Below are positions 1 through 7,415 of a stretch of DNA of 11,779 nt, in pieces. The notes below the pieces were generated by a model. The model was not told the origin of the DNA. It made no database searches and saw only the letters and a program-made list of their open reading frames with translations. A program made the translations under genes and the position numbers. How positions within the stretch are numbered: the stretch's first letter is position 1; each line of letters begins with the position of its first letter. Source of the DNA: DASWRT01 sp036403035 (GTDB lineage Bacteria; Pseudomonadota; Alphaproteobacteria; ATCC43930; CGMCC-115725); assembly GCA_036403035.1 (NCBI GenBank), contig DASWRT010000489.1:1-11779 (forward strand), given 5' to 3'.

Positions 1-5
1 CGGCG

Positions 6-329
6 CTACTGCTTTTCCGTCCCGCCCTGCTCGGCCAGCTCGCGCCGTGACGGACGGCGCGGCGCGGCGAGCAGCCGGTGCCAGTGGCGGTAGAAGGACG
101 GGTGGCGGAAGCTCAGCGAACGCAGCTCGAACGCGACGAGCTGCTGGACGAGCCCGCCCGCATCGAGACCGAGATCGCGCCGCCATACGATCTCCGCCTC
201 AGTGCCGCGGCCGCGGCACCAGCCGACGAACCACTCGATCTTGCCCTCGATCGCCCGCTCGTCGACATCGACGATCCGGAACGCGATCTCCCATACCACC
301 ATGCGCACTCGTCCGGCGTCGGCGGCCAT
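6..329 (-). CDS. Hypothetical protein, 107 aa
   Basis: This is an open frame on the minus strand, ending in TAG. I chose the ATG at 329 because a GAGG lies 8 nt before it. An in-frame ATG at 302 would give MVVWEIAFRIV and is the main alternative. The product is soluble-looking, rich in Trp and Arg, with the pattern WEIAFRIVDVDERAIEGKIE near the start and a basic tail; no signal peptide or membrane segment is visible. I do not recognise the family. The gene is divergent from the Liv-type operon, with about 100 bp between the two starts. Coding status rests on frame length, the plausible ribosome binding site and the divergent layout. Confidence 0.55.
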   Translation of the reverse strand: MAADAGRVRMVVWEIAFRIVDVDERAIEGKIEWFVGWCRGRGTEAEIVWRRDLGLDAGGLVQQLVAFELRSLSFRHPSFYRHWHRLLAAPRRPSRRELAEQGGTEKQ

Positions 330-374
330 GACCGGCCTCGATGGACAAACGGACCGGCGCGATGCAGGGTTGCG

Positions 375-403
375 CCGCCGCCGCACGGTGTCAGCGGCGG
401 CGG
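375..403 (+). other. GC-rich hairpin in the leader of the transporter operon
   Basis: CCGCCGCCGC at 375-384 is complementary to GCGGCGGCGG at 394-403, a perfect 10-bp stem with a 9-nt loop. It ends 24 nt before the ATG of the binding-protein gene. No T-run follows, so it does not look like an intrinsic terminator. It could modulate translation or mRNA stability, or be a by-product of GCC-repeat composition. The function is inference. Confidence 0.45.
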
Positions 404-427
404 GATGACAGACGCGAACGAAGGCCG

Positions 428-1606
428 ATGACGAGACGCCCCCGCAGCTCCGCCCCCCGCTTCAAGCCTGCCTTCCTGGCCGTGATCGCCATGGCGGCAG
501 CCGCGCTGCCCGCCGCCGCGCTGCCCGCCGCCGCGCAGGAAGCGCCGCTGCGCATCCCGATCCTGGTGCCGGTCACCGGCTTCCTGTCTCTCGAAGGGAC
601 GAGCCAGCGCAACGGCGCCGTGCTTGCGGTGCGGAACGCGCCGGCCGGCGGCCCCAGGATCGCCTCCGAGGTGGCGGACACCGGGACATCACCGGAAGTT
701 GCCGTCAACGCGCTGGAAAAGGCGCTCGGCGACAGGGACGTCGTTGCCGTCGCGGCCTCGATGCTCGGCACGCAGATGCTGGCGATGCTGCCGATCGCGC
801 TCGACCGCAAGGTGCCGCTGGTCACGGTGTCGGGGACGGCGCAGATCACCGAGATGCGGAACCCCTACGTGTTCCGGTTCTTCCCCGGCGACGAGATCGC
901 CAAGGCGGCGCATGCCCGCTACGTCGTGCAGGAGCTGGGAAAGACCCGCCCGGCCGTGATCTATCAGACGACCGCCTACGGCCAGGGCGGCCGGAAGCAG
1001 CTCGACGAAACGTTCAAGCAGCTCGGCGTGACGCCCGTCTTCGAGGAAGGGCTGGACGTCTCGGTGAAGGACTACCTGCCGGTCCTCGGCAAGGCGATGG
1101 CGGCGAACCCTGACGTGTTGGTGTTGCACCTCCACGCCGGCCCGACGGCACTGATCATCCGGCAGGCGGTCGCCTCGGGGATCAAGATTCCCATAGTCGC
1201 CGGCTCCGCCATCCACCAGCCGTCGACCGCGGCGCTGCTGGAGCCTGCCGAGCTGAAGGGCGTCTGCGCCGAGACCGCCTCCTCTCCCGTCTCCGGCGGC
1301 TCGCCCGAGATTGACGAGTTCCTGCGGCGCTACCGCGAGGCGTTCGGCGGCGCCGACCCGGACGCCTACGCGCTCGGCCAGTATGACGGCGTAACCATGG
1401 TGCTCGACGCGGTCGCGAAGGGCGCGAAGACGCCGGAAGCGGTGCGCGACGCGCTGGCGACCGGCACCTATCGCGGCGTCGCGATGACCTACAAATCGGA
1501 CGGCAAGGGCAATATGGCCCACTCCGCCGAGATAATCTGCTACGACGGCACGGGTCGCGTGCCGAAGGTCGTGAAGCGGTACGACAATCTCGACGGCGCG
1601 CTCTGA
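428..1606 (+). CDS. Branched-chain amino acid type ABC transporter, periplasmic substrate-binding protein
   Basis: This is a 392-aa type I periplasmic binding protein (Peripla_BP_6, LivJ/LivK-like), the substrate receptor of a HAAT-family importer. The start at 428 is preceded by AAGG and gives a clear signal peptide: basic residues 2-13, hydrophobic core 15-36, likely cleavage after Ala36 (AAA|QEAP). An in-frame ATG at 341 would put 29 Arg-rich residues before the signal and is disfavoured. The mature protein opens with LRIPILVPVTGFLSLEGTS and continues with VVAVAASMLGTQMLAMLPIA and VPLVTVSGTA, the usual first-lobe pattern. GQYDGVTMVLDAVAKGA near the C-terminus matches the family's final helix region. 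It is the first gene of an operon with two permease domains and two ATPases. The ligand cannot be read from sequence; family ligands include branched-chain and other amino acids, amides, urea and aromatic acids. The signal peptide contains a tandem duplication (501-536). Confidence 0.93.
   Translation: MTRRPRSSAPRFKPAFLAVIAMAAAALPAAALPAAAQEAPLRIPILVPVTGFLSLEGTSQRNGAVLAVRNAPAGGPRIASEVADTGTSPEVAVNALEKALGDRDVVAVAASMLGTQMLAMLPIALDRKVPLVTVSGTAQITEMRNPYVFRFFPGDEIAKAAHARYVVQELGKTRPAVIYQTTAYGQGGRKQLDETFKQLGVTPVFEEGLDVSVKDYLPVLGKAMAANPDVLVLHLHAGPTALIIRQAVASGIKIPIVAGSAIHQPSTAALLEPAELKGVCAETASSPVSGGSPEIDEFLRRYREAFGGADPDAYALGQYDGVTMVLDAVAKGAKTPEAVRDALATGTYRGVAMTYKSDGKGNMAHSAEIICYDGTGRVPKVVKRYDNLDGAL
501..536 (+). 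repeat. 15-bp tandem repeat inside the signal-peptide coding region
   Basis: CCGCGCTGCCCGCCG occurs at 501-515 and again at 516-530, followed by a partial third copy (CCGCGC, 531-536). Because 15 is a multiple of 3, the repeat keeps the frame and duplicates the peptide ALPAA in the hydrophobic core and cleavage region of the signal peptide. Replication slippage is the simplest origin. Confidence 0.85.
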
Positions 1607-1620
1607 CGCGGACGAACCCG

Positions 1621-2520
1621 TTGGCCCCGCCGTTCCTGCTGCTGCTCCAGCTCGTCATCAACGGCATCGCGCTCGGCGCCGCCTATGCGCTCGTCGCGCT
1701 CGGCTTCGTGCTGATCCTGAACGCGACGAGCGCGGTCAATTTCGCGCAGGGCGACATGGTGACGGCCGGCGGCTATGCGGCGGCGGTGCTGGCCGGCCTG
1801 TTGCCCGGTCCGGTGCCGGCGATCCTGCTGCTGCCGCTGGTTGCGGCGCTGATGGCGCTGTTCGGCCTGCTCTTCTCGCTGGTGGCTTATTTCCCGCTGA
1901 TGAACCGCCCGCCGGTCGCCGTCTTCATCAGCACGATCGCGGTCGGCATCATGCTCCAGAACGGCAGCAACGCCTTGTTCGGCGGCGAGCCGCGAGCGGT
2001 GCCACCGCTGATCGGAACCGGCGGACGGGTCGAGATCGCGGAGGGGCTGACGGTCTCGACGCAGTCGCTCGGCATCGTCGCCGCGGCCGCCGCGCTGATC
2101 GCCGCGCAGCACCTCCTGTTCGCGCACACGCAGTTCGGCCGGCGGCTGCGCGCCACGGCGCAGGACCGCGAGATGGCCTATGCGCTCGGCATCCCGGTCA
2201 AGGCGATGATCGCGGCGACCTTCGCGCTGGGCGCGGCGCTCGCCGGCACGGCCGGATTGCTGCTCGGCAACCAGTTCTTCGTGACGCCGACCGAGGGCGG
2301 CAACCTGATCCTCAAGGCCTACATCGCGGTGACGATCGGCGGCTGGGGATCGCTGCCGGGCGCGGTGCTCGGGGCGCTGCTGATCGCGCTGTTCGAGGTG
2401 ATCGTCTCCGCCTACGTCTCCTATCCGGTGGCGGCGGCGCTGCTGTTCCTGGCGCTGCTCGCGATCCTGTTCCTGCGGCCGCAGGGCCTGTTCGGCGAGG
2501 CCGTGCGGCGGCGCGCCTGA
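1621..2520 (+). CDS. livH: Branched-chain amino acid type ABC transporter permease, LivH-like
   Basis: This 299-aa integral membrane protein is the LivH-type half of the importer's channel. The start is TTG at 1621, 14 nt after the binding-protein stop, with a weak GGACGA 5 nt before it. No ATG lies close, and the N-terminal text FLLLLQLVINGIALGAAYAL begins as LivH proteins usually do. The hallmark stretch ALGFVLILNATSAVNFAQGD (about residues 35-54) is present, as are GIPVKAMIAATFALGAALAG and the C-terminal GGWGSLPGAVLGALLIALFE, typical of BPD_transp_2 permeases. Length matches the family (about 290-300). It should pair with the LivM domain of the next gene. The neighbouring cistrons are 14 and 2 bp away, so translation is probably coupled. 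Confidence 0.92.
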   Translation: MAPPFLLLLQLVINGIALGAAYALVALGFVLILNATSAVNFAQGDMVTAGGYAAAVLAGLLPGPVPAILLLPLVAALMALFGLLFSLVAYFPLMNRPPVAVFISTIAVGIMLQNGSNALFGGEPRAVPPLIGTGGRVEIAEGLTVSTQSLGIVAAAAALIAAQHLLFAHTQFGRRLRATAQDREMAYALGIPVKAMIAATFALGAALAGTAGLLLGNQFFVTPTEGGNLILKAYIAVTIGGWGSLPGAVLGALLIALFEVIVSAYVSYPVAAALLFLALLAILFLRPQGLFGEAVRRRA

Positions 2521-2522
2521 CG

Positions 2523-4373
2523 ATGGGAGCCCTCGCGGAAAAAGGACCCGCACCGGATCGCCGTCGGATCGACCGGCCGCTCGCCGCGGGCGCAGTCGCG
2601 CTCGCCTGCTACGCCGCGTTCGGCGGCGCGTCGTCCTATGAGCTGCGCCTCCTCACGCTGGCCGGCGTCTATGCGCTGCTCGCGCTGGGGTATCAGCTCA
2701 TCTTCGGCCATCTCGGCGCGCTGTCGCTGGCGCAGGGTGCGTTCTTCGGGCTCGGCGCCTACGTCACCGGCATCCTCGGCTCGCAGTTTACTTGGGGCTT
2801 CGAGGCGACGTTTCCGCTCTCGATCCTGCTGCCGCTGGCGCTGGCGGCCGTCGTCGCGGCGCCGGTGCTGCGGCTGGAATCGCATTACTTCGCGCTGGCG
2901 ACGCTCGGCATCGCACAGGTCGTGCTGCTGCTCGCAGTCAACTGGCAGGAACTGACCGGCGGTGCCAACGGGCTGCCCGGCGTGCCGGGCGTGCGGCTCC
3001 TGGGGGAGCCGGCCCTGCGGCGCGGGCTGCCGCTGCTCGCCTTCGTCTGGGCGATCGCCGGACTCGGCGCGCTGCTGCTGCGACAGCTCGCGCGCGGCCT
3101 GCTCGGGCAGGCGTGGCACGTGCTGCGGGAGAACCCGGTCGCCGCGGCAGCGAGCGGCCTCGATGCCGGCGCGATGCGCTTCGCCGCCTTCCTGCTGAGC
3201 GCGGCCTATGCCGGCGCCGCGGGCGCGCTCTACGCTCACACGCTCGGCGTCATCTCCCCGGACGTGCTGGAGTTTCCGATCATGGTCGCCTGCCTGACGA
3301 TGGTCGTGGTCGGCGGCCAGGGACGCATTGCCGGCGCGGCGCTCGGCGCGCTGCTGATCGTCCATCTGCCGGAGTGGCTGCGCTTCCTCGACCGCTATTA
3401 CCTCGTCGCCTACGGCGCCGCCCTGCTCGCCGCGATCTGCATCGCTCCCGAGGGCATCGTCGGCGCGCTGGAGCGGCTGTATGCACGCCGTCCCCCTGCC
3501 CTGCTGTTGCCGCCGATCGAGGCCCGCAGGCTCCCCGTCGGTCCTGCCGCCGGAGAGGACGCCGCGACGCCGGTCGTGCTCTCGGTGGAAGGGCTCGCCA
3601 AGAGCTTCGGCGGGGTGCAAGCCCTCGCCGGCATCGACCTCGCCGTCCGCCGCGGCGAGATCCTCGGCCTGATCGGCCCCAACGGCTCGGGCAAGACGAC
3701 GCTGCTGAACCTCGTCACCGGCCTGGAGCAGCCGGACGCCGGGTCGATCCGGGTCAGCGGCGGGATCGACATTGCCGGGATGCCGCCGCATGCGATAGCC
3801 CGCCGTCACCGCGTCGCCCGGACCTTCCAGAGCATCAGCCTCGTCGATTCAATGACCGCGCTCGACGCCGTCGCGGTCGCGCGCGGCGCGGCACTCGGGA
3901 CCGCCGGCCTGCGCACGGCGCTGCTCGCGCCGCCCTGGCGGAGCGAGCCGGCGACGCTCGCACGGGCCAGAGGCGAGGCGATCGACCTCCTCGGCCGGCT
4001 CGGAGTCGCCGCCGATGCCATCAGGCCCGGCGGCGCCCTGCCCTTCGGCGTGCGGCGCCGCGTCGAGATCGCGCGGGCGCTCGCGCTCGATCCGATCCTG
4101 CTGCTGCTCGACGAGCCCGCCGCCGGCCTCGACGCGGCGGAGCAGGCGGACCTCGCCGGGCGGCTGAAGGAACTCGCCGCGGACGGGATCGCGATCGTCG
4201 TCGTCGAGCACAACATGCCGTTCCTGCTGCCGCTCGCCGGCCGCATCGTCTGCCTCGACCGGGGCGCTGCGATCGCCGAGGGCACGCCGGAGGCGATCGT
4301 CCGCGATCCGCGCGTCGTCGCCGCCTACCTCGGCGAACCCGACCCGGCCTCCTCCGGCGCGGCCCGGTCATGA
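2523..4373 (+). CDS. Fused LivM-type permease and LivG-type ATPase
   Basis: This 616-aa protein joins two importer subunits. Residues about 20-325 are a LivM-type permease (AGVYALLALGYQLIFGHLG, LSLAQGAFFGLGAYVTGILG, YFALATLGIAQVVLLL, then VVVGGQGRIAGAALGALLI). A linker at about 326-350 leads into a LivG-type ATPase. The ATPase has Walker A GPNGSGKTT at 385-393, Q-loop Gln436 (RTFQ), signature at 506-510, Walker B LLLLDEP with Asp530 and Glu531, and H-loop His563 (VVVEHNM). The C-terminal EAIVRDPRVVAAYLGE matches LivG endings. Fused LivM-LivG proteins are known in proteobacteria, so the fusion is unusual but not new. The signature reads LPFGVRR rather than the usual LivG L(S/P)YGQQRR, with Val where Gln is expected. 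The ATG lies 2 nt after the livH stop, with no clear ribosome binding site, suggesting translational coupling. Its end overlaps the next gene in ATGA. Confidence 0.93.
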   Translation: MGALAEKGPAPDRRRIDRPLAAGAVALACYAAFGGASSYELRLLTLAGVYALLALGYQLIFGHLGALSLAQGAFFGLGAYVTGILGSQFTWGFEATFPLSILLPLALAAVVAAPVLRLESHYFALATLGIAQVVLLLAVNWQELTGGANGLPGVPGVRLLGEPALRRGLPLLAFVWAIAGLGALLLRQLARGLLGQAWHVLRENPVAAAASGLDAGAMRFAAFLLSAAYAGAAGALYAHTLGVISPDVLEFPIMVACLTMVVVGGQGRIAGAALGALLIVHLPEWLRFLDRYYLVAYGAALLAAICIAPEGIVGALERLYARRPPALLLPPIEARRLPVGPAAGEDAATPVVLSVEGLAKSFGGVQALAGIDLAVRRGEILGLIGPNGSGKTTLLNLVTGLEQPDAGSIRVSGGIDIAGMPPHAIARRHRVARTFQSISLVDSMTALDAVAVARGAALGTAGLRTALLAPPWRSEPATLARARGEAIDLLGRLGVAADAIRPGGALPFGVRRRVEIARALALDPILLLLDEPAAGLDAAEQADLAGRLKELAADGIAIVVVEHNMPFLLPLAGRIVCLDRGAAIAEGTPEAIVRDPRVVAAYLGEPDPASSGAARS

Positions 4374-5107
4374 CCGCGCCGCTCCTGGAAGTGCGCGGAA
4401 TCGGCGCGGGCTATGGCCAAATCGCGGCGCTCCGCGAAGTCGACCTCACCGTCGGCGACGGCGAGGCGGTGGCGCTCCTCGGAGCAAACGGCGCCGGCAA
4501 GTCGACGCTGATCCGGACCGTGATGGGGCTCCTCACGCCGACCCGCGGCGAGATCCGGTTCGCCGGGGCGCCGATCACCGGCGCGACGCCGGCCCGCCGC
4601 GCCGGGCTCGGCATCGGCTACGTGCCGGAGGGACGGCGCGTCTTCCCGGGCCTCACCGCGGTCGAGAACCTGCTGGTCGCCTGCACCGCCGGACGGGCCG
4701 AGCGGACGCGACGCCTCGACCGGGTGCTCGGACTGTTCCCGGCGCTGGCCGAGAAGGCCCGGACGCCGGCATGGCAGCTCTCCGGCGGGCAGCAGCAGAT
4801 GCTCGCGATCGGCCGCGCGCTGATGACCGGCCCCCGGCTGCTGCTGCTCGACGAGCCGTCGCTCGGCCTGTCGCCGCGCCTCGCGAGCGAACTGCTGGGC
4901 GGCCTGCGCGGCGGGCTCCTCGCCGAGACGGGAGCCGCCGTGCTGCTCGCCGAGCAGAACGCCACGAAAGCGCTCGCCGTCTGCGACCGCGGCTACGTGC
5001 TGCGGCTCGGACGCGTCGTCGCGCACGGCCCTGCCCGCGATCTCGCGCAGTCCGACGCCGTGCGTCGGGCGTTCCTCGGCGGCGATGCCGATGATACACT
5101 TATTTAG
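4370..5107 (+). CDS. livF: Branched-chain amino acid type ABC transporter ATPase, LivF-like
   Basis: This 245-aa cytoplasmic ATPase is the second nucleotide-binding subunit of the importer. Its motifs are Walker A GANGAGKST at 38-46, signature LSGGQQQ at 137-143, Walker B LLLLDEP with Asp161 and Glu162, and AEQN at 194-197, where Gln196 stands at the switch-histidine position, as is normal in LivF. The phrase GIGYVPEGRRVFPGLTAVENL is also typical of LivF. The ATG overlaps the preceding TGA (ATGA), which fixes the start and implies coupled translation. Length is normal for the family (about 235-250). It is expected to heterodimerise with the ATPase domain of the fused LivM-LivG protein. Confidence 0.94.
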   Translation: MTAPLLEVRGIGAGYGQIAALREVDLTVGDGEAVALLGANGAGKSTLIRTVMGLLTPTRGEIRFAGAPITGATPARRAGLGIGYVPEGRRVFPGLTAVENLLVACTAGRAERTRRLDRVLGLFPALAEKARTPAWQLSGGQQQMLAIGRALMTGPRLLLLDEPSLGLSPRLASELLGGLRGGLLAETGAAVLLAEQNATKALAVCDRGYVLRLGRVVAHGPARDLAQSDAVRRAFLGGDADDTLI

Positions 5108-5137
5108 GGTGAAACCATCCGAGAGGCCGCGCCGCCG

Positions 5138-6097
5138 ATGACCGATACCGCCGCCGCCGCGCCGCCGCGACAGCAGCCTTCGCGCCGCCGCCGCGTCCGC
5201 TTCCATCTCGTCGACGTGTTCGCCGACGAGCCGCTTGCCGGCAACCCGCTCGCCGTCGTGCCGGATGCGGACGCGCTCGACGAGGCGGTGATGCGCCGCA
5301 TCGCCCGCGAGTTCAACCAGACCGAGACGACCTTCCTGCTCGCCCCGGCCCTGCCGGATGCCGACTGGCGTCTGCGCTGCTTCACGCCCGGCGGCGTCGA
5401 GGTGTTCGGCGCGGGACACAACGCGCTCGGCGCGTGGTGGTGGCTGGCCGACTCCGGCGCGCTCGACCGGGTTCGCGACGCCTTCCGCCAGCAGCTCGGC
5501 GACCGCGTGCTGCCGGTCACCGTGGAATGGGAGCCGGACGGCGACGGAAGCAGGCCGCGCCGGATCGGCATGCGGCAGGCGCCGCCGACGCAGGGCGCGG
5601 TGGCCCGCGACCCCGCCGGGCTGGCCCGTGCGCTCGGCTTGAGCGGCGGCGACCTCGCGACGGACCGGCTGCCGGCGCAGGTCGTGTCGACCGGCGCGGG
5701 CCATCTGCTCGTCCCGGCCGCCGGGCAGGCGGCGGTCGACCGCGCGCAACCGGACGACGCGGCGCTCACGGCGTATCTCCGCGAGTCCAGCGGACAGGGC
5801 TGCTACCTCTTCGCGCTCGACACGCTCGACCCCGCCGCGACGGCCTATGCCCGGTTCTTCAATCCCTCCGTCGGCAACCGCGAGGACTCGGCCACCGGGA
5901 GCGCCGCGGGTCCGCTCGCCTGCCATCTGCTGGCGCACGGCATCGTCGAAGCCGGCGCCAGCGCCGCCGTCGTCATCGAGCAGGGCCACGCGATGGGCCG
6001 GCCGAGCCGGATCGAGGTGCTCCTCGACGGCAGCGGCGTGCCGACCGTCCGCGGCGGCGGCGTCACCGTGGCTGAGGGATCCCTCGTCCTGCCGTGA
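5138..6097 (+). CDS. PhzF-family isomerase/epimerase-like protein
   Basis: This is a 319-aa protein of the PhzF fold (diaminopimelate-epimerase-like double hot-dog). PhzF itself isomerises DHHA in phenazine synthesis, but most homologues (for example E. coli YddE) have unknown substrates, and no other phenazine gene is present. Visible motifs are LVDVFADEPLAGNPLAVV (24-41), EFNQTETTFLL with the likely catalytic Glu63, FTPGGVEVFGAGHNALGAWW, and FFNPSVGNREDSATGSAAG with Asp250. The family's usual CGHATLG reads AGHNALG here. The first 20 or so residues are an Ala/Arg-rich extension beyond the normal family start. GAGAGG lies 11 nt before the ATG. The gene follows livF by 30 bp on the same strand, so it is probably part of the operon and may act on the imported compound; that link is inference. 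Confidence 0.88.
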   Translation: MTDTAAAAPPRQQPSRRRRVRFHLVDVFADEPLAGNPLAVVPDADALDEAVMRRIAREFNQTETTFLLAPALPDADWRLRCFTPGGVEVFGAGHNALGAWWWLADSGALDRVRDAFRQQLGDRVLPVTVEWEPDGDGSRPRRIGMRQAPPTQGAVARDPAGLARALGLSGGDLATDRLPAQVVSTGAGHLLVPAAGQAAVDRAQPDDAALTAYLRESSGQGCYLFALDTLDPAATAYARFFNPSVGNREDSATGSAAGPLACHLLAHGIVEAGASAAVVIEQGHAMGRPSRIEVLLDGSGVPTVRGGGVTVAEGSLVLP

Positions 6098-6099
6098 TG

Positions 6100-6117
6100 C
6101 CTCTCCGCAGGGAGAGG
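6100..6117 (+). terminator. Terminator-like hairpin after the PhzF-family gene
   Basis: CCTCTCC (6100-6106) pairs with GGAGAGG (6111-6117) around a GCAG loop, starting 2 nt after the TGA. There is no T-tract, so termination by this hairpin alone is doubtful. The sequence also resembles the core of the REP-like element at 11136-11159 (CTCCCCCGCAAGGGGAGAG), so it may be a fragment of that repeat family. Confidence 0.45.
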
Positions 6118-6196
6118 ACAAGCATTGCGCCGCCGCCGTCCCGTCCGCAGTATGCGCGCCGTTTCACGTCGTTTGCAGAAACGGATCGGTACGGCG

Positions 6197-6811
6197 ATGT
6201 CGATGAGAATCTCGATGGCGGCGACGGCCGCCGCAGGGTCGGTCGCGGCGATGCTGATCGCGACGGCGGCGCCGGGCGCTGCCGTCGCCGCATCCGCGCC
6301 GCCTGCCGCCACCAGCGCGACCGATTCCGAGTCGGCGACGCCGCCGCCGGAGCCGGGAGGCCCGGCCGTCGATGTCGGCAACTACAAGCTGTCGATGGAC
6401 GTGCTCGACCGCTGTCACAAAGGCACGATGGCGGCGCTGAAGCGAGCCGCCTCCGATGAGGCGCTGAAGGCGGAGCTTGCCGACGGCCCGCTCCAGTTCG
6501 CCGAGGATGGCGGCGGCGGCACGCTCGACGACGTCGTGCGCAGCACCGAGGCCGCGTCGCCTCTTTGGGCGGCGATCATGCGGCAGAGCGGCTGTCCGGC
6601 GCGGGAATACATTCAATCCTACGTCGCCGGCATGTCCGCGGCGGACGCCGCCTATGAGAAGTCGCAGGGCCGCACGCCGGACGCGGCGGACGGCAGCGCG
6701 GTGCCGCCGGAAAACGTCAGCCTCTATGCGAAGAACAAGGCGCGCATCGAGCAGTGGACGGACGAGGAGGACGAGGCCCGCGAGCAGCTTGGACTGAACG
6801 AGGCCGACTGA
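6197..6811 (+). CDS. Predicted secreted protein of unknown function, 204 aa
   Basis: I do not recognise this family. The chosen ATG (6197) gives MSMRISMAATAAAGSVAAML, a signal peptide with likely cleavage after AVA (residue 31, before ASAPPA). ATGs at 6203 and 6215 are also possible, and a TTG at 6125 would add an Arg-rich stretch that spoils the signal. The mature protein has a low-complexity Ala/Pro/Ser/Thr linker (about 32-57), then a helical-looking domain with Cys73 and Cys133, which could form a disulphide in the periplasm. The C-terminus is charged (EQWTDEEDEAREQLGLNEAD). The reading frame has the GC-rich third positions of neighbouring genes. It is 99 bp after the PhzF-family gene, beyond a hairpin, so it may be a separate unit. 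I found no convincing promoter. Confidence 0.72.
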   Translation: MSMRISMAATAAAGSVAAMLIATAAPGAAVAASAPPAATSATDSESATPPPEPGGPAVDVGNYKLSMDVLDRCHKGTMAALKRAASDEALKAELADGPLQFAEDGGGGTLDDVVRSTEAASPLWAAIMRQSGCPAREYIQSYVAGMSAADAAYEKSQGRTPDAADGSAVPPENVSLYAKNKARIEQWTDEEDEAREQLGLNEAD

Positions 6812-6874
6812 CGGAGCGGCGTCGGCGGGCAATCGGGTCAACGGCGGCGCGGCCTCCATTCGGCGCGGGCAGTT

Positions 6875-6917
6875 TGTGACCGATCTCACAGCTTGCATGG
6901 ACGCGCTTCGTTAGAGT
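6875..6917 (+). promoter_or_regulatory. Predicted CRP-dependent (class II type) promoter
   Basis: TGTGACCGATCTCACA at 6875-6890 is a perfect match to the CRP consensus TGTGA-N6-TCACA. A possible -10 hexamer, TAGAGT, is at 6912-6917 (4 of 6 to TATAAT). With a start about 7 nt after that hexamer (near 6924), the palindrome centre at 6882.5 falls at -41.5, the standard class II CRP position. The presumed target is the small gene at 6971. The palindrome is observed; identity of the regulator (CRP or another CRP/FNR-family member) and the start site are inferred. Confidence 0.7.
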
Positions 6918-6970
6918 GCCGTCCGACCTGCATGGGCCGGTCGACACTCAATCATGTTTCGGAGCCGCCG

Positions 6971-7195
6971 ATGTTCGCGGAAGCGCGTTTGCTCCTCGGT
7001 GCCCTCATCGTTTGCAGCGGGCTGATATCGGCTCAGCCCGCCAACGTTCACGCCGCGATGGTCCTCGGATCGCATATCGAGGACTTCCTCTCCCGGATGG
7101 ATTGGCGCTGCACGGAGGGCGTCTCCCCGTGCTGGACGCTCAGCGCAGCGATGGCGGCGGCCGACGATGGCGTGGGCCTGATACTCGGCCCTTAG
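6971..7195 (+). CDS. Small predicted secreted protein, 74 aa
   Basis: The ATG at 6971 has GGAG 6 nt upstream and encodes a short product whose N-terminus looks like a signal peptide: MFAEAR, a hydrophobic core LLLGALIVCSGLIS, then a probable cleavage after VHA or HAA (about residue 29). The mature part would be about 45 residues and contains two cysteines in the pattern WRC-TEGVSP-CW, suggesting a disulphide loop. Starting at 6971 excludes an Arg/Cys-rich extension back to 6893, which would also run through the predicted promoter. I do not recognise the family. Support comes from the strong ribosome binding site, the signal-like N-terminus and a CRP-type promoter placed about 45 nt before the start. 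Its small size keeps the confidence moderate. Confidence 0.52.
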   Translation: MFAEARLLLGALIVCSGLISAQPANVHAAMVLGSHIEDFLSRMDWRCTEGVSPCWTLSAAMAAADDGVGLILGP

Positions 7196-7415
7196 CGGAC
7201 GGACGGCCGGGCGGCATAGCCGGAGAGCGTCAATGCCGGCACGCGGCACGCGCGCCCTGAAAATAGAACCAATATGGTTATGATTCAGACGGTTGCGCGA
7301 TCACGTGAAGGTCGCATCTCAAGCCGACCGCGTCGCGGGCAGCCCTGCCGTTTCAGAAATACAGGAGCATTATCAGGACCAGGTATTTGATTCCAAACGA
7401 TTCATCATCGTCAGG

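Noticed and set aside
2421..3809. Long minus-strand open frame opposite the permease genes
   Set aside because: It is a shadow of GC-rich coding DNA: the plus strand has well-recognised LivH and LivM-LivG domains, while this frame is low-complexity Arg/Gln/Asp/Glu text without family resemblance.
5138..6097. Phenazine biosynthesis gene
   Set aside because: No phzA-E or phzG homologue is present, and PhzF-fold proteins are widespread outside phenazine pathways.
4325..6121. Very long minus-strand open frame opposite livF and the PhzF-family gene
   Set aside because: It is antisense to two clear enzyme genes, spans their junction, and has the skewed Arg/Ala/Glu composition of a shadow frame.
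6125..6196. TTG start extending the 6197 gene upstream
   Set aside because: It would add 24 residues rich in Arg before an otherwise normal signal peptide, and TTG is a weak start with no ribosome binding site there.
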